From: an uncultured Bacilli bacterium | GTDB lineage: Bacteria; Bacillota_I; Bacilli_A; RF39; UBA660 | Direction: 5' to 3' | Assembly (NCBI GenBank): GCA_934101865.1 | Contig: CAKOSA010000003.1 | Location: 7,242-71,241, forward strand | Length of the DNA stretch: 64,000 nt | In this document: positions 9,002 to 18,151 of the stretch, in pieces | Numbering within the stretch: the first letter of the stretch is position 1 | How the letters are laid out: each line of letters starts with the position of its first letter | Notes under the pieces: generated by a model | Seen by the model: the letters and a program-made list of their open reading frames with translations, nothing else | Databases searched by the model: none | What the model was told of the DNA's origin: nothing | Translations under genes and position numbers: made by a program

Positions 9002-10600
9002 ATGAAAAAGAGTTTTTTAATTGGTTTATTGGCTTTGATTCCGCTTAATGTGAGTGCGAATTCTAAGGAAGAGATTGTGTATTCTAATATGGATTATTAT
9101 GGTAATGTTAAGAGTGTTAGTACTACTAGTCACATTGTTAATGGTAGTAAAGATGAGATTGTTGATTATTCTTATCTTAGGGATATTGTTAATCTTAATG
9201 GTAAAGAGAAGTTTAGTATTACTAATGGTGAGAATGGTCTATCGAAAGTTGCTATAAGTGGTAATGGTAGGGATATTTTTTACAGAGGTAGTTCTGATAG
9301 GGTTACACCGATTACAAGCGAGATTGAGTACTTTCTTGATGGAGAGAAAATGGACGTTAAGGATATGACTGGTAAAAGTGGGCACGTAGTGATAACTGTC
9401 AAACTTAATAATAATGAGAGGACAACGATTAATGTTGGGGGGCAAAATTTGAATGCTTATGTGCCTTTTGTTAGTAGTGTGATGATGGTTTTGGACAGTA
9501 ATAACACGAACGTTAGTGTTAGTAATGGTAAATGTATTAATACTGGTAATAGGACGATTGCGATGGGGCTTGGTAGTGCTGGGCTTTACGAGAGCAGTGG
9601 TATTGAGGAGTTTAAGGATTTGGATGTGGTGAAGTTTGAGTTTGATACGGAGGGGTTTGAATTTAGTGATATTTATATTGTTTCCAAGGCTAAACTTTTA
9701 GAGGATGATGATTTGAGGGTATTTGATAAGTTGGATACTTTGGTTAGTAGTAGTAATAGTTTGAAGAGTAATATGGATTTGATTGTTAAGAGTACTGAGG
9801 ATCTTTATGCGGGAGCGAAGGGTTTGAAGAGTGCTAGTGGTACGATTAATGAGAAGGTTGGGGTTGTTCTTAATTATATGAATGAGATTTTGGATGGTAC
9901 GATTAGTCTTGACGATGGGGTTAAGAGTAGTTTACAGGAGCTTGATAGTGTTAAGGAAATGCTTAATAGTAGTAGTGATAGTGAAAGTATTCAGAGTATG
10001 ATTAGTCTTATTGGATTGGATGAGGAAGCGATTAGGACTTTGGAGAGTACTAATAGTGAGCTTGCCCCTATTTATGAGAAATATCATCTTGCTGATTTGG
10101 CTTATAGTGACATTACGGATAGTAGTCTTGCGACGATTAAGAAGACTTATGAGGGAAATGTTAGTATGATTAATCTTCTTAATGGAAATGTTAAGGCATT
10201 GAATGGTAGTCTTGCTAAATTTAATGAGATTAATGAAAAGGTTAATAGTATTATGGAGATGCTTAATTCTAAACTTAGTTATATGAGTGATGGTACTGGT
10301 AAGCTTAGAGATGGGGTTAGTAAGCTTAGAGATGGTATTAGTGAGCTTTATAGTGGTACTAGTTTATTTGATAGTAAGATGAGTGAACTTACTAGTGGGA
10401 CGGATAAGCTTAATGCGGGAACTCGTCAATATAGCGAGAGTGGTATTAATACTTTATATAATTATTCTATGACTGTTAAGGAATATGGGGATAAGTTAAA
10501 GGCATTGGTGGAACTTAGCAATGGTTATAAGGGATATAGTGCTGATAACTGCGATAGTAGTTTGTTTATTGGGCTCGTTAAGGCTAGTAATAGTAAATAG
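9002..10600 (+). CDS. secreted protein with YhgE/Pip-like repeats, MMPL partner
   Basis: The 532 aa product starts with a signal peptide (MKKSFLIGLLALIPLNVSA, cleavage likely near residue 20) and has no other obvious membrane segment. The middle is mixed; from about 255 on it is a long helical region ending in YhgE/Pip-like repeats with a Leu-x-x-Gly-Thr pattern (GTGKLRDGVSKLRDGISELY, then GTSLFDSKMSELTSGTDKLN). Such coiled repeats are found in outside domains joined or next to MMPL exporters. ATG 9002 follows the exporter stop by one base with GGAGGAGA as ribosome site, so the two are translationally coupled. I infer an accessory subunit of the exporter. No LPxTG or C-terminal anchor is seen. 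Confidence 0.75.
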   Translation: MKKSFLIGLLALIPLNVSANSKEEIVYSNMDYYGNVKSVSTTSHIVNGSKDEIVDYSYLRDIVNLNGKEKFSITNGENGLSKVAISGNGRDIFYRGSSDRVTPITSEIEYFLDGEKMDVKDMTGKSGHVVITVKLNNNERTTINVGGQNLNAYVPFVSSVMMVLDSNNTNVSVSNGKCINTGNRTIAMGLGSAGLYESSGIEEFKDLDVVKFEFDTEGFEFSDIYIVSKAKLLEDDDLRVFDKLDTLVSSSNSLKSNMDLIVKSTEDLYAGAKGLKSASGTINEKVGVVLNYMNEILDGTISLDDGVKSSLQELDSVKEMLNSSSDSESIQSMISLIGLDEEAIRTLESTNSELAPIYEKYHLADLAYSDITDSSLATIKKTYEGNVSMINLLNGNVKALNGSLAKFNEINEKVNSIMEMLNSKLSYMSDGTGKLRDGVSKLRDGISELYSGTSLFDSKMSELTSGTDKLNAGTRQYSESGINTLYNYSMTVKEYGDKLKALVELSNGYKGYSADNCDSSLFIGLVKASNSK

Positions 10601-10632
10601 TTTTAGAGTTTTAATTGAAATATTGCTATAAT

Positions 10633-10669
10633 AAAACTAGAACTGATATGAAAAGTTGGTTCTAGTTTT
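10633..10669 (+). terminator. terminator after the MMPL operon
   Basis: AAAACTAGAA (10633-10642) pairs perfectly with TTCTAGTTTT (10660-10669), followed by one more T and then GCATTTT. The same stem recurs after the next gene (10997-11025). Confidence 0.7.
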
Positions 10670-10697
10670 TGCATTTTATTTGTTTTTATGTTATAAT
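10669..10697 (+). promoter_or_regulatory. promoter of the DUF4190-type gene
   Basis: TTGCAT (10669-10674), 17 nt, then TATAAT (10692-10697) with a TG one base before it (extended -10). It leads to the ribosome site GGGGAGGTG and ATG 10726. Confidence 0.65.
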
Positions 10698-10725
10698 ATG
10701 GATAATTTTGTGGGGAGGTGAAAAA

Positions 10726-10983
10726 ATGGTTATTCTTATTTTATCGATAGTTGCATTGGTTATTTCTAGGTTTGTTCCTGTGTTAGGGATTATTCTTGGA
10801 ATTGTTACGCTTGTTTTGGGAATTAAGGGTAAAAAGAATGGAGATAAGTATGCAACTGCTGTTATTGTTATTTCCTCTATTGCTATTTTGTATGCTGGAA
10901 TTTTAGTTGTTCTGGAAATTATGATGAATATTGGTTGGAATGGCGTTAGTAATTCTATTAATAATACTTGGGGTAATAATTAA
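10726..10983 (+). CDS. small membrane protein, DUF4190-like
   Basis: The 85 aa product has two membrane helices: one reading VILILSIVALVISRFVPVLG and GIILGIVTLVLGIKGKKNG (about 1-40), the other AVIVISSIAILYAGILVVLE (about 46-66). The Gly/Ile/Leu-rich first hairpin followed by a short charged turn GKKNGDK is typical of DUF4190 proteins, whose function is unknown. An upstream in-frame extension to 10669 is rejected because it covers the preceding terminator and the promoter; GGGGAGGTG sits 5 nt before ATG 10726. The gene stands alone between two copies of the same hairpin. Confidence 0.75.
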   Translation: MVILILSIVALVISRFVPVLGIILGIVTLVLGIKGKKNGDKYATAVIVISSIAILYAGILVVLEIMMNIGWNGVSNSINNTWGNN

Positions 10984-10996
10984 TTAAAAGTATTTG

Positions 10997-11025
10997 AAAA
11001 CTAGAACTTTGCGGGTTCTAGTTTT
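10997..11025. terminator. terminator after the DUF4190-type gene
   Basis: AAAACTAGAAC (10997-11007) and GTTCTAGTTTT (11015-11025) form a perfect 11-bp stem with a 7-nt loop, then ATTTTGTTT. It can serve the plus-strand gene and, read the other way, the convergent radical SAM gene. Confidence 0.7.
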
Positions 11026-11072
11026 ATTTTGTTTATTTCTCCCCTACTCTAATGGTATTTGCTCCCGTAGGG

Positions 11073-11972
11073 CTAAAATTTATTTTGCGTGGAATTTGTA
11101 AAAATGGGGATAAAACTTTCTTTGTTTGTTTCGCCATCTTGAACGAAGGCGTTTCTTATTCCTAATTCGTAGGCGTAATCGATTACTTCGTTGTATTCTT
11201 TTTTGGTGAGGGGGCGGTTGAGACTTGGATAAGGGGTGGGTCGCACGGGGGTATATTGGTTCATTATACTGATGTATATGTTATCTTTGTAAGTGCCATA
11301 GAGATATTTTAGGATTTTTTTGCTATCTTCGATGTGATCCGGTAAAACGAGATGTCTAACTATGAGGCCTTTGGTGATTATTCCTTCGTCATTAAATTGG
11401 GGACTGCCTACTTGGTTATACATTTCTGCTATGGCTTTGATGGCTATATCGAAATAGCTAGGAGCGTTTGAGTATTTTTGGGCGAGATTGGAAGAGTAAT
11501 ATTTTAGATCTGGTAAATATATATCAACTTTGTTATTTAGGAGTTTTAATGTATCAATGTTTTCATAAGATGATGTGTTATATATAATTGGGATGGTTAG
11601 GCCTTTATCTTTGGCGATGGTTAGGGCATTAATTATATTTGGGACATAATGAGTTGGAGTTACTAGATTTATGTTATGAGCTCCTTTTTTTTGGAGCGTC
11701 AGCATTATATCAGCTAATTCTGTAATACTTACGGTATAACCTTTATGATTTTTGGTTAATTCGTAGTTCTGACAATATATGCAATTTAGAGAACAGTGGG
11801 TAAAGAATATTGTTCCTGATCCGTGATTGCCAGAAATTGGTGGTTCTTCCCACTGGTGAAGAGAGTAATTTCCTATTTGAATTGTTGTAGAACTTTTGCA
11901 GTATCCTAAGGTAGTGGTTCTATTTGCTTGGCAATTTCGAGGACATAGTGTGCATTTATAATTTTCTTGCAT
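11073..11972 (-). CDS. radical SAM protein, PflX-like
   Basis: The 299 aa protein belongs to the pyruvate-formate-lyase-activase-like radical SAM group (COG1313, PflX type). It has an N-terminal cysteine pair region (CTLCPRNC, about 7-14), then the CxxxCxxC iron-sulfur motif in HCSLNCIYCQN (about 59-69) that binds the 4Fe-4S cluster and S-adenosylmethionine. Later parts (NLVTPTHYVPNI, about 100-111; LVVRHLVLPDH-like segment near 205) fit the TIM-barrel. The substrate of PflX-like proteins is not settled. No pyruvate formate-lyase gene is nearby. It stands downstream of dnaJ, separated by a terminator hairpin. Confidence 0.85.
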   Translation of the reverse strand: MQENYKCTLCPRNCQANRTTTLGYCKSSTTIQIGNYSLHQWEEPPISGNHGSGTIFFTHCSLNCIYCQNYELTKNHKGYTVSITELADIMLTLQKKGAHNINLVTPTHYVPNIINALTIAKDKGLTIPIIYNTSSYENIDTLKLLNNKVDIYLPDLKYYSSNLAQKYSNAPSYFDIAIKAIAEMYNQVGSPQFNDEGIITKGLIVRHLVLPDHIEDSKKILKYLYGTYKDNIYISIMNQYTPVRPTPYPSLNRPLTKKEYNEVIDYAYELGIRNAFVQDGETNKESFIPIFTNSTQNKF

Positions 11973-11986
11973 TTCTCTATAATAAA

Positions 11987-12004
11987 AGGTCAGATGTCTG
12001 ACCT
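11987..12004 (-). terminator. terminator after dnaJ
   Basis: AGGTCAGA TG TCTGACCT is a perfect palindrome; on the minus strand it is followed by TTTTATTATAG, as expected for the end of the heat-shock operon. Confidence 0.65.
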
Positions 12005-12008
12005 GAAT

Positions 12009-13136
12009 TTATTTTAGAAACTTTTTGAATTTAGATAGAAGAGAATTGTCTTTTAATTCTTCATCTAATTCCTCGAATAATTGCTTTTGTTTTCTTGTTA
12101 ATCTTTCTGGTATTTTAACGTTAACCACCACAAACATATCACCTTTTCTTTTGCTGGATACGTTTTCTACTCCTTTTCCTCTTAATCTTAATTTATGGCC
12201 ATTTTGAGTGCCGGCAGGAATTGATAAATCTACCTTACCATATATAGTTGGTATTTCTTTTTTACAGCCTAATGTTGCTTCTGTTATGGTAAGTGGTAAT
12301 TCTAGGTATATATCGTCTTCAACTCTTTGGAATAGCTCGTGATCTTTTACCGTGAATTCTATGTAAAGGTCTCCGGCTGGACCACCGTTCATTCCAGCCT
12401 CGCCTTTTCCAGCTAATCTTAATCTGTTTCCAGTATCAATGCCACTAGGAACGGTTATGGTTATTTCTTTATCTACGGTTTTTCTGCCAGTTCCTTTACA
12501 ACTACTACATTTTCTTTCATAAGTTTTACCTGTTCCTTTACAGTGCGGACAGGTTGTTTTACTTAGAAAACTTCCAAATATTGTTCTTTGCTCGCTAGTT
12601 ATAGTACCGCTTCCTCGACATTCAGAACAGGTTTTGGAGTTAAAACCTCCTTTCCCGTCACAATCGGGACAAGCTTCCTCAGTTTCTAATTCTATGCTTT
12701 TTTTACAACCGTGAACAGCTTCATCAAATGTTATCGTCATACTGTGGAGTAAATCTCTTCCCTTAGAAGCACTGGTTCTACTTCCACCTCTGGTACGTGA
12801 TCCGCCAAAGCCTCCGAAAGATCCGCCACCAAAGCCTCCAAGGATATCTTCAAAAATGTCTGACATATTTCCAAAATCAAAGCCTTCAAATCCAGAAAAG
12901 CCTCCGTTTTGATTATTAAAAGCATTGTGTCCAAATTGATCATATTTGGCTCTTTTATCTTTGTCGGATAAAACGGCATAGGCTTCTTGGGCTTCTTTAA
13001 ATTTTTCAGCCGCATTTTCTTCTGTTGATATATCGGGATGATATTTTTTGGCTAACTTTCGGAAGGCTGATTTTATTTCAGCCTCGGTTGCTGTTTTAGG
13101 GACACCAAGCACTTCATAGTAATCTCTTTTATTCAT
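12009..13136 (-). CDS. dnaJ: chaperone DnaJ
   Basis: DnaJ (Hsp40) delivers unfolded proteins to DnaK and stimulates its ATPase. The 375 aa protein has all classical parts: J domain (1-70) with HPD in KKYHPDIS, a Gly/Phe-rich region (about 72-120), four CxxCxGxG zinc repeats (about 145-215; for example [16 protein letters not shown]), and the C-terminal substrate domains ending KFKKFLK. It is the last gene of the hrcA operon, 61 nt after dnaK, with a stable hairpin in the gap. GAGGAAG before ATG 13136 is the ribosome site. Confidence 0.98.
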   Translation of the reverse strand: MNKRDYYEVLGVPKTATEAEIKSAFRKLAKKYHPDISTEENAAEKFKEAQEAYAVLSDKDKRAKYDQFGHNAFNNQNGGFSGFEGFDFGNMSDIFEDILGGFGGGSFGGFGGSRTRGGSRTSASKGRDLLHSMTITFDEAVHGCKKSIELETEEACPDCDGKGGFNSKTCSECRGSGTITSEQRTIFGSFLSKTTCPHCKGTGKTYERKCSSCKGTGRKTVDKEITITVPSGIDTGNRLRLAGKGEAGMNGGPAGDLYIEFTVKDHELFQRVEDDIYLELPLTITEATLGCKKEIPTIYGKVDLSIPAGTQNGHKLRLRGKGVENVSSKRKGDMFVVVNVKIPERLTRKQKQLFEELDEELKDNSLLSKFKKFLK

Positions 13137-13168
13137 TTTGCTTCCTCTTTTCTACTAATTAACTGAAT

Positions 13169-13190
13169 AAGTTCTAGCGAACTAGAACTT
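13169..13190 (-). other. UUCG hairpin between dnaK and dnaJ
   Basis: On the minus strand AAGTTCTAG - TTCG - CTAGAACTT makes a perfect 9-bp stem with a UUCG tetraloop, a very stable RNA fold. No U-run follows, so it is more likely a processing or mRNA-stability element, or a weak attenuator, than a full terminator. Confidence 0.6.
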
Positions 13191-13197
13191 AATCTTT

Positions 13198-15397
<2,200 letters not shown>

Positions 15398-15408
15398 TTA
15401 AACACTTC

Positions 15409-16023
15409 CTATTCGTTTACCTTAACCATTGCTGGTCTTAGGACTTTGTCTTTATACATATATCCTTTTTGAAGGACTTCTAAAATTATTCCTTGTTCTT
15501 TATCTTCGACATTTCCAACTAGTACAGCTTGATGATATGTTGGATCAAATTTTTCACCTAAGCAATTCATTTCTACTATTTCGTGCTTTGCTAGAAGATT
15601 TTTTGTGTGTCCGTAAATCATTTTGATACCTTCTAGGAACTTGCTTACTTCATCATCCAAGTTATCATCATCCATATTTATGGCTCTTTCAAAATTGTCT
15701 AGTATATCTAAAAACTCACTAGCTATTGGTTCTTCTGCATATTTAATTAAACGAGCTGTTTCTTCATCTTTTCTTCGTTTATAGTTTATAACTTCTGCTT
15801 TGGCTTTTAATACTTCTTCTTCTAAGGCTTTGATTTTTTCATCCTTGCTGTTGTCACTTTGACAACAACCGCATTCATTAAGGCATTCTTCGTTATTACA
15901 GTTTTCATCACAATTGCAGTTTTCATCACAGTTGCAGTTTTCATCACAGTTGCAGTTACAGTTGCAATTGCATTCTTCTTCATTATGATTTTTTTTATTT
16001 TTTTCTTTAGTTTTCTTATTCAT
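15409..16023 (-). CDS. grpE: nucleotide exchange factor GrpE with Cys-rich N-terminus
   Basis: GrpE releases ADP from DnaK. The C-terminal 140 residues of this 204 aa protein are standard: a long coiled coil (about 60-95, KALEEEVLKAKAEVINYKRR), the FLDILDNFERAI block and the beta domain ending GYMYKDKVLRPAMVKV. The N-terminus is odd: residues 18-54 hold 14 cysteines in alternating Cys-Asn and Cys-Asp-Glu-Asn-Cys-Asn units. Three 18-bp tandem repeats (15901-15954) encode part of it. The start is ATG 16023 behind AAAGGTGG; the upstream GTG at 16035 is within that site. It overlaps hrcA by 8 nt. Confidence 0.95.
   Translation of the reverse strand: MNKKTKEKNKKNHNEEECNCNCNCNCDENCNCDENCNCDENCNNEECLNECGCCQSDNSKDEKIKALEEEVLKAKAEVINYKRRKDEETARLIKYAEEPIASEFLDILDNFERAINMDDDNLDDEVSKFLEGIKMIYGHTKNLLAKHEIVEMNCLGEKFDPTYHQAVLVGNVEDKEQGIILEVLQKGYMYKDKVLRPAMVKVNE
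15901..15954 (-). repeat. 18-bp tandem repeat in grpE
   Basis: Three 18-bp units (15901-15918, 15919-15936, 15937-15954), nearly identical on the plus strand (GTTTTCATCACAGTTGCA), encode the Cys-Asn/Asp-Glu-Asn repeats of GrpE. A multiple of three keeps the frame, so unit number could vary among strains. Confidence 0.85.
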
Positions 16024-17047
16024 TATTATTACCACCTTTATCTGTTATATTGTCCCTCATATAATTTAATATGCTTACGACTCTATCATATTCCATTCTT
16101 TTGGGTCCTACTATTGCAATAGTTACCAGTTCTCCGTCAATATTATAATTTGTTTTTACTACGGATACGTCATCCGTTATTTCACTTTCTTTACCAATAT
16201 AAATATTTATACCGTTTTCTTCATTGGTTATTTTGGTAATATCATTTATATCTTCAAATTTTTCTAATATCTTTCTCACTTTGTCAATATTTGTAAATTC
16301 TGGTTGCTTCAAGAAATTATTTCTTCCCTCGAAATATACGTCGGGTTTATTTTTAGTAGTAAACTCATTAAAGGCATCGTAGAAAGTATTATATAATATT
16401 TCGTGTTGTTTTACATATCTTCCTATAACTGGTTTTACATCATATTCAAGCTTTTCACTTATTTCATTTATAGGTGTTCCGATAAGAAGTTTGTTTATTA
16501 AATTTACTGTTTTTACTATATCATCTGGTTCTACATCGAGCGGTAAAGTCATATTTTTGTGTTCTATATGGCCTTTATCTGTTATTACTAATGTTAAAAT
16601 TTTGCCAGCCTCAATTGGAACTACTTCTATTTGTTTTAGTTTATTTGTCTCCGATGCTTGGCCTAATACTATCGTTGTATAATTTGTTATTTCCGATATA
16701 ATTTCTATACTTTTTCTTATGGTATTACTTAAATCTAGGGTTTGGTTGTGAAAAATTGTTTGTAGTTTATACATATCCTTACTTGACATATCTTTTGGTT
16801 TCATAAGGTGGGATACATAGTATCTATATCCTTCTTCACTTGGTATACGTCCGGATGCGTAGTGTGCTTTTTCTAGCAATCCTTGTTCTTCTAAGTGAAC
16901 CATATCATTTCTTACTGTGGCACTAGAACATTTTAAGGCGTCACAGATATTGTTTGAGCTTACTGGTTTCGCATAGGAAATATAGCTTTCAACCACCCAT
17001 TTTAAGATATCTTTCTGTCTCCTTGTTAACAAATTATCACTTCCCAT
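16016..17047 (-). CDS. hrcA: heat-inducible transcription repressor HrcA
   Basis: HrcA represses class I heat-shock genes by binding CIRCE elements, with GroEL as its partner. The product (343 aa from ATG 17047) has the winged-helix N-terminus (LLTRRQKDILKWVVESYISY, then NICDALKCSSATVRNDMVHL, about 5-60) and the inserted and GAF-like domains ending with GPKRMEYDRVVSILNYM. An in-frame TTG at 17074 would add nine residues but lies inside an operator palindrome and very near the promoter; ATG 17047 has AAGGG five bases upstream. First gene of the operon; two CIRCE-like sites flank its promoter, so it controls itself. Confidence 0.96.
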   Translation of the reverse strand: MGSDNLLTRRQKDILKWVVESYISYAKPVSSNNICDALKCSSATVRNDMVHLEEQGLLEKAHYASGRIPSEEGYRYYVSHLMKPKDMSSKDMYKLQTIFHNQTLDLSNTIRKSIEIISEITNYTTIVLGQASETNKLKQIEVVPIEAGKILTLVITDKGHIEHKNMTLPLDVEPDDIVKTVNLINKLLIGTPINEISEKLEYDVKPVIGRYVKQHEILYNTFYDAFNEFTTKNKPDVYFEGRNNFLKQPEFTNIDKVRKILEKFEDINDITKITNEENGINIYIGKESEITDDVSVVKTNYNIDGELVTIAIVGPKRMEYDRVVSILNYMRDNITDKGGNNNE

Positions 17048-17052
17048 CACTT

Positions 17053-17082
17053 CCCTTAGCAATCCTTTTTTCAATTGCTAAG
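17053..17082. promoter_or_regulatory. CIRCE-like operator 1
   Basis: CCTTAGCAAT and ATTGCTAAGG form a perfect 10-bp inverted repeat with 10 nt between the arms. The arms resemble CIRCE (TTAGCACTC/GAGTGCTAA) but with a changed inner part and a spacing one base off. It lies between the promoter and the hrcA start. Confidence 0.65.
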
Positions 17083-17085
17083 GTA

Positions 17086-17114
17086 ATTTTAGCACTTTAA
17101 TTTAGCAATGTCAA
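17086..17114 (-). promoter_or_regulatory. sigma-A promoter of the hrcA operon
   Basis: On the minus strand TTGACA (17114-17109), 17-nt spacer, TAAAAT (17091-17086) with TG one base ahead (extended -10). It sits between the two CIRCE-like palindromes; the upstream one overlaps the -35 box. Confidence 0.8.
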
Positions 17115-17128
17115 TAGATAATTGCTAT
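17102..17128. promoter_or_regulatory. CIRCE-like operator 2
   Basis: TTAGCAATG - 9 nt - AATTGCTAT has the exact 9-9-9 geometry of CIRCE, with outer arm bases TTAGCA/TGCTA kept and inner bases changed. It overlaps the -35 box of the hrcA promoter. Confidence 0.65.
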
Positions 17129-17140
17129 TTTTTTAAAAAA

Positions 17141-17270
17141 AGTGTAAATCTGTATGTGATAATGCTTCCTCTCACGAGGTTGCGTTTTCTGTTTCTTAGA
17201 ATTAGTTATCTAATTCGTCCGCAGACTTAAATTCCGATATGAGCTACCGTACTTTATTTAATGTTTTTTT
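17141..17270 (+). ncRNA. candidate structured RNA next to hrcA
   Basis: On the plus strand a closing stem is possible between TAAAT-CT-GTATG (17145-17156) and CGTAC-TTT-ATTTA (17248-17260). Inside are a hairpin GC-TT-CCTC (TCAC) GAGG-TT-GC (17164-17183), and a second arm closed by TCTG/CAGA (17188-17191 with 17222-17225) and topped by GAATTAG-TTAT-CTAATTC (17199-17216). A run of seven T follows (17264-17270). The fold is my hand pairing; it fits no RNA family I recognise, and no clear promoter was found. Confidence 0.3.
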
Positions 17271-17544
17271 CTTTTATTATTTATATATTAGTTTATAATA
17301 TTAATTTTGATTTATATTTATAATATGAATTCCGTCTTTCTGCCACACTGTATGTTGTGTTTCGTTTTTATTAATAAGTTTACATATATATGATGGCATA
17401 GCTAAATGTGAGGAACGGAACTTTGATGGCATTTTGATGACATAGTAAAATTAAAATGAAGTTGGTGCTTTTATTTGTTTATTTGATTATTTAATTATTT
17501 GTTTATCTGAAAGATAAAATTATAACTGTGTTTTGTTTAAACTT

Positions 17545-17745
17545 TTTTCTTCAATCCGTTTTATCCCTTAGGTTATTTTTATTATTTATTAGTTTTCTTC
17601 CATAATTTTTTTCTTAGATTGCTGTTATTTTTTTTGATTAGTTTTATCTCTTTAATTTTTTTATTTCTTCAATTAGTTTTATCCTTTGGTTTACTTTTTA
17701 TCCTTTAATTTACTTTTATTATTTATCAAATTACTTTTATTTATT
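17545..17745. repeat. degenerate T-rich repeats
   Basis: Variants of a unit like TTCAATTAGTTTTATCCTTT recur several times on the plus strand (for example near 17551, 17639, 17667 and 17695), joined by short A/T-rich links. Reading frames across it are broken by stops in all frames I checked, so it could be a decayed repeat array or pseudogene. Confidence 0.4.
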
Positions 17746-17812
17746 AGTTATCTTTGCGGGGAAAAAAAGAAATGAAAAGTTTGACACGTTGCTTTTATTC
17801 TTCATCCTTTTC

Positions 17813-18067
17813 TTACTCTTCATCTTCTTCTATCTTATCAAAAAGTTGCACAACTTCTATATTTAAGGCATCAGCAATAATACTGACAGTTTCTAAGGAA
17901 AAATGATGTTTTTTTATATTAGGTGCCTCTATTCTTCTAATATATTCGTGTGAAAGCTGGCAGCGTTCTGCTAATTGGGCTTGTGTTATGCCTATTGATT
18001 TTCGATATTTCTTAATATTGTACGAAACTATATCGTAAACATCTCCTCTTCTTTTCTTTGCACTCAT
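17813..18067 (-). CDS. XRE-family DNA-binding protein
   Basis: The 84 aa protein is little more than a Cro/CI-type helix-turn-helix domain: KYRKSIGITQAQLAERCQLS and HEYIRRIEAP (about 21-50), then helices 4 and 5 and an acidic tail EEDEE. The start is taken at ATG 18067 (MSAKKRRGD), with AAGGTG about 9 nt before it; earlier in-frame starts lie in the ribosome site. It lies 75 nt downstream of the sigma-factor gene on the same strand and may be co-transcribed. Target genes are unknown. Confidence 0.85.
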   Translation of the reverse strand: MSAKKRRGDVYDIVSYNIKKYRKSIGITQAQLAERCQLSHEYIRRIEAPNIKKHHFSLETVSIIADALNIEVVQLFDKIEEDEE

Positions 18068-18151
18068 TTTCATCACCTTAACTTTATTCTCTCACAAATT
18101 TTTCATTTTTTATGTAACCCATTTGGTTACACTTTTAAAAAGTCCTTTATT

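Larger units (their letters stand above)
17129..17812. other. 684-bp region without a gene
   Basis: No protein gene with a ribosome site is seen on either strand. The hrcA-proximal end (17141-17270) can fold into a branched RNA. The middle holds a GATGGCAT direct repeat (around 17391 and 17428). The far end (about 17545-17745) is made of degenerate repeats that are T-rich on the plus strand. Confidence 0.6.

Noticed and set aside
15901..15954. CRISPR-like short repeats
   Set aside because: The 18-bp units are directly tandem without spacers and in frame within grpE. No CRISPR array or cas gene is seen in the window.
17129..17812. 6S RNA, SRP RNA, tmRNA or RNase P RNA in the gene-free region
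   Set aside because: I looked for the SRP GGAA-loop domain, the tmRNA tag and tRNA-like end, and RNase P core motifs, and saw none. It is only listed as an unassigned structured RNA candidate.
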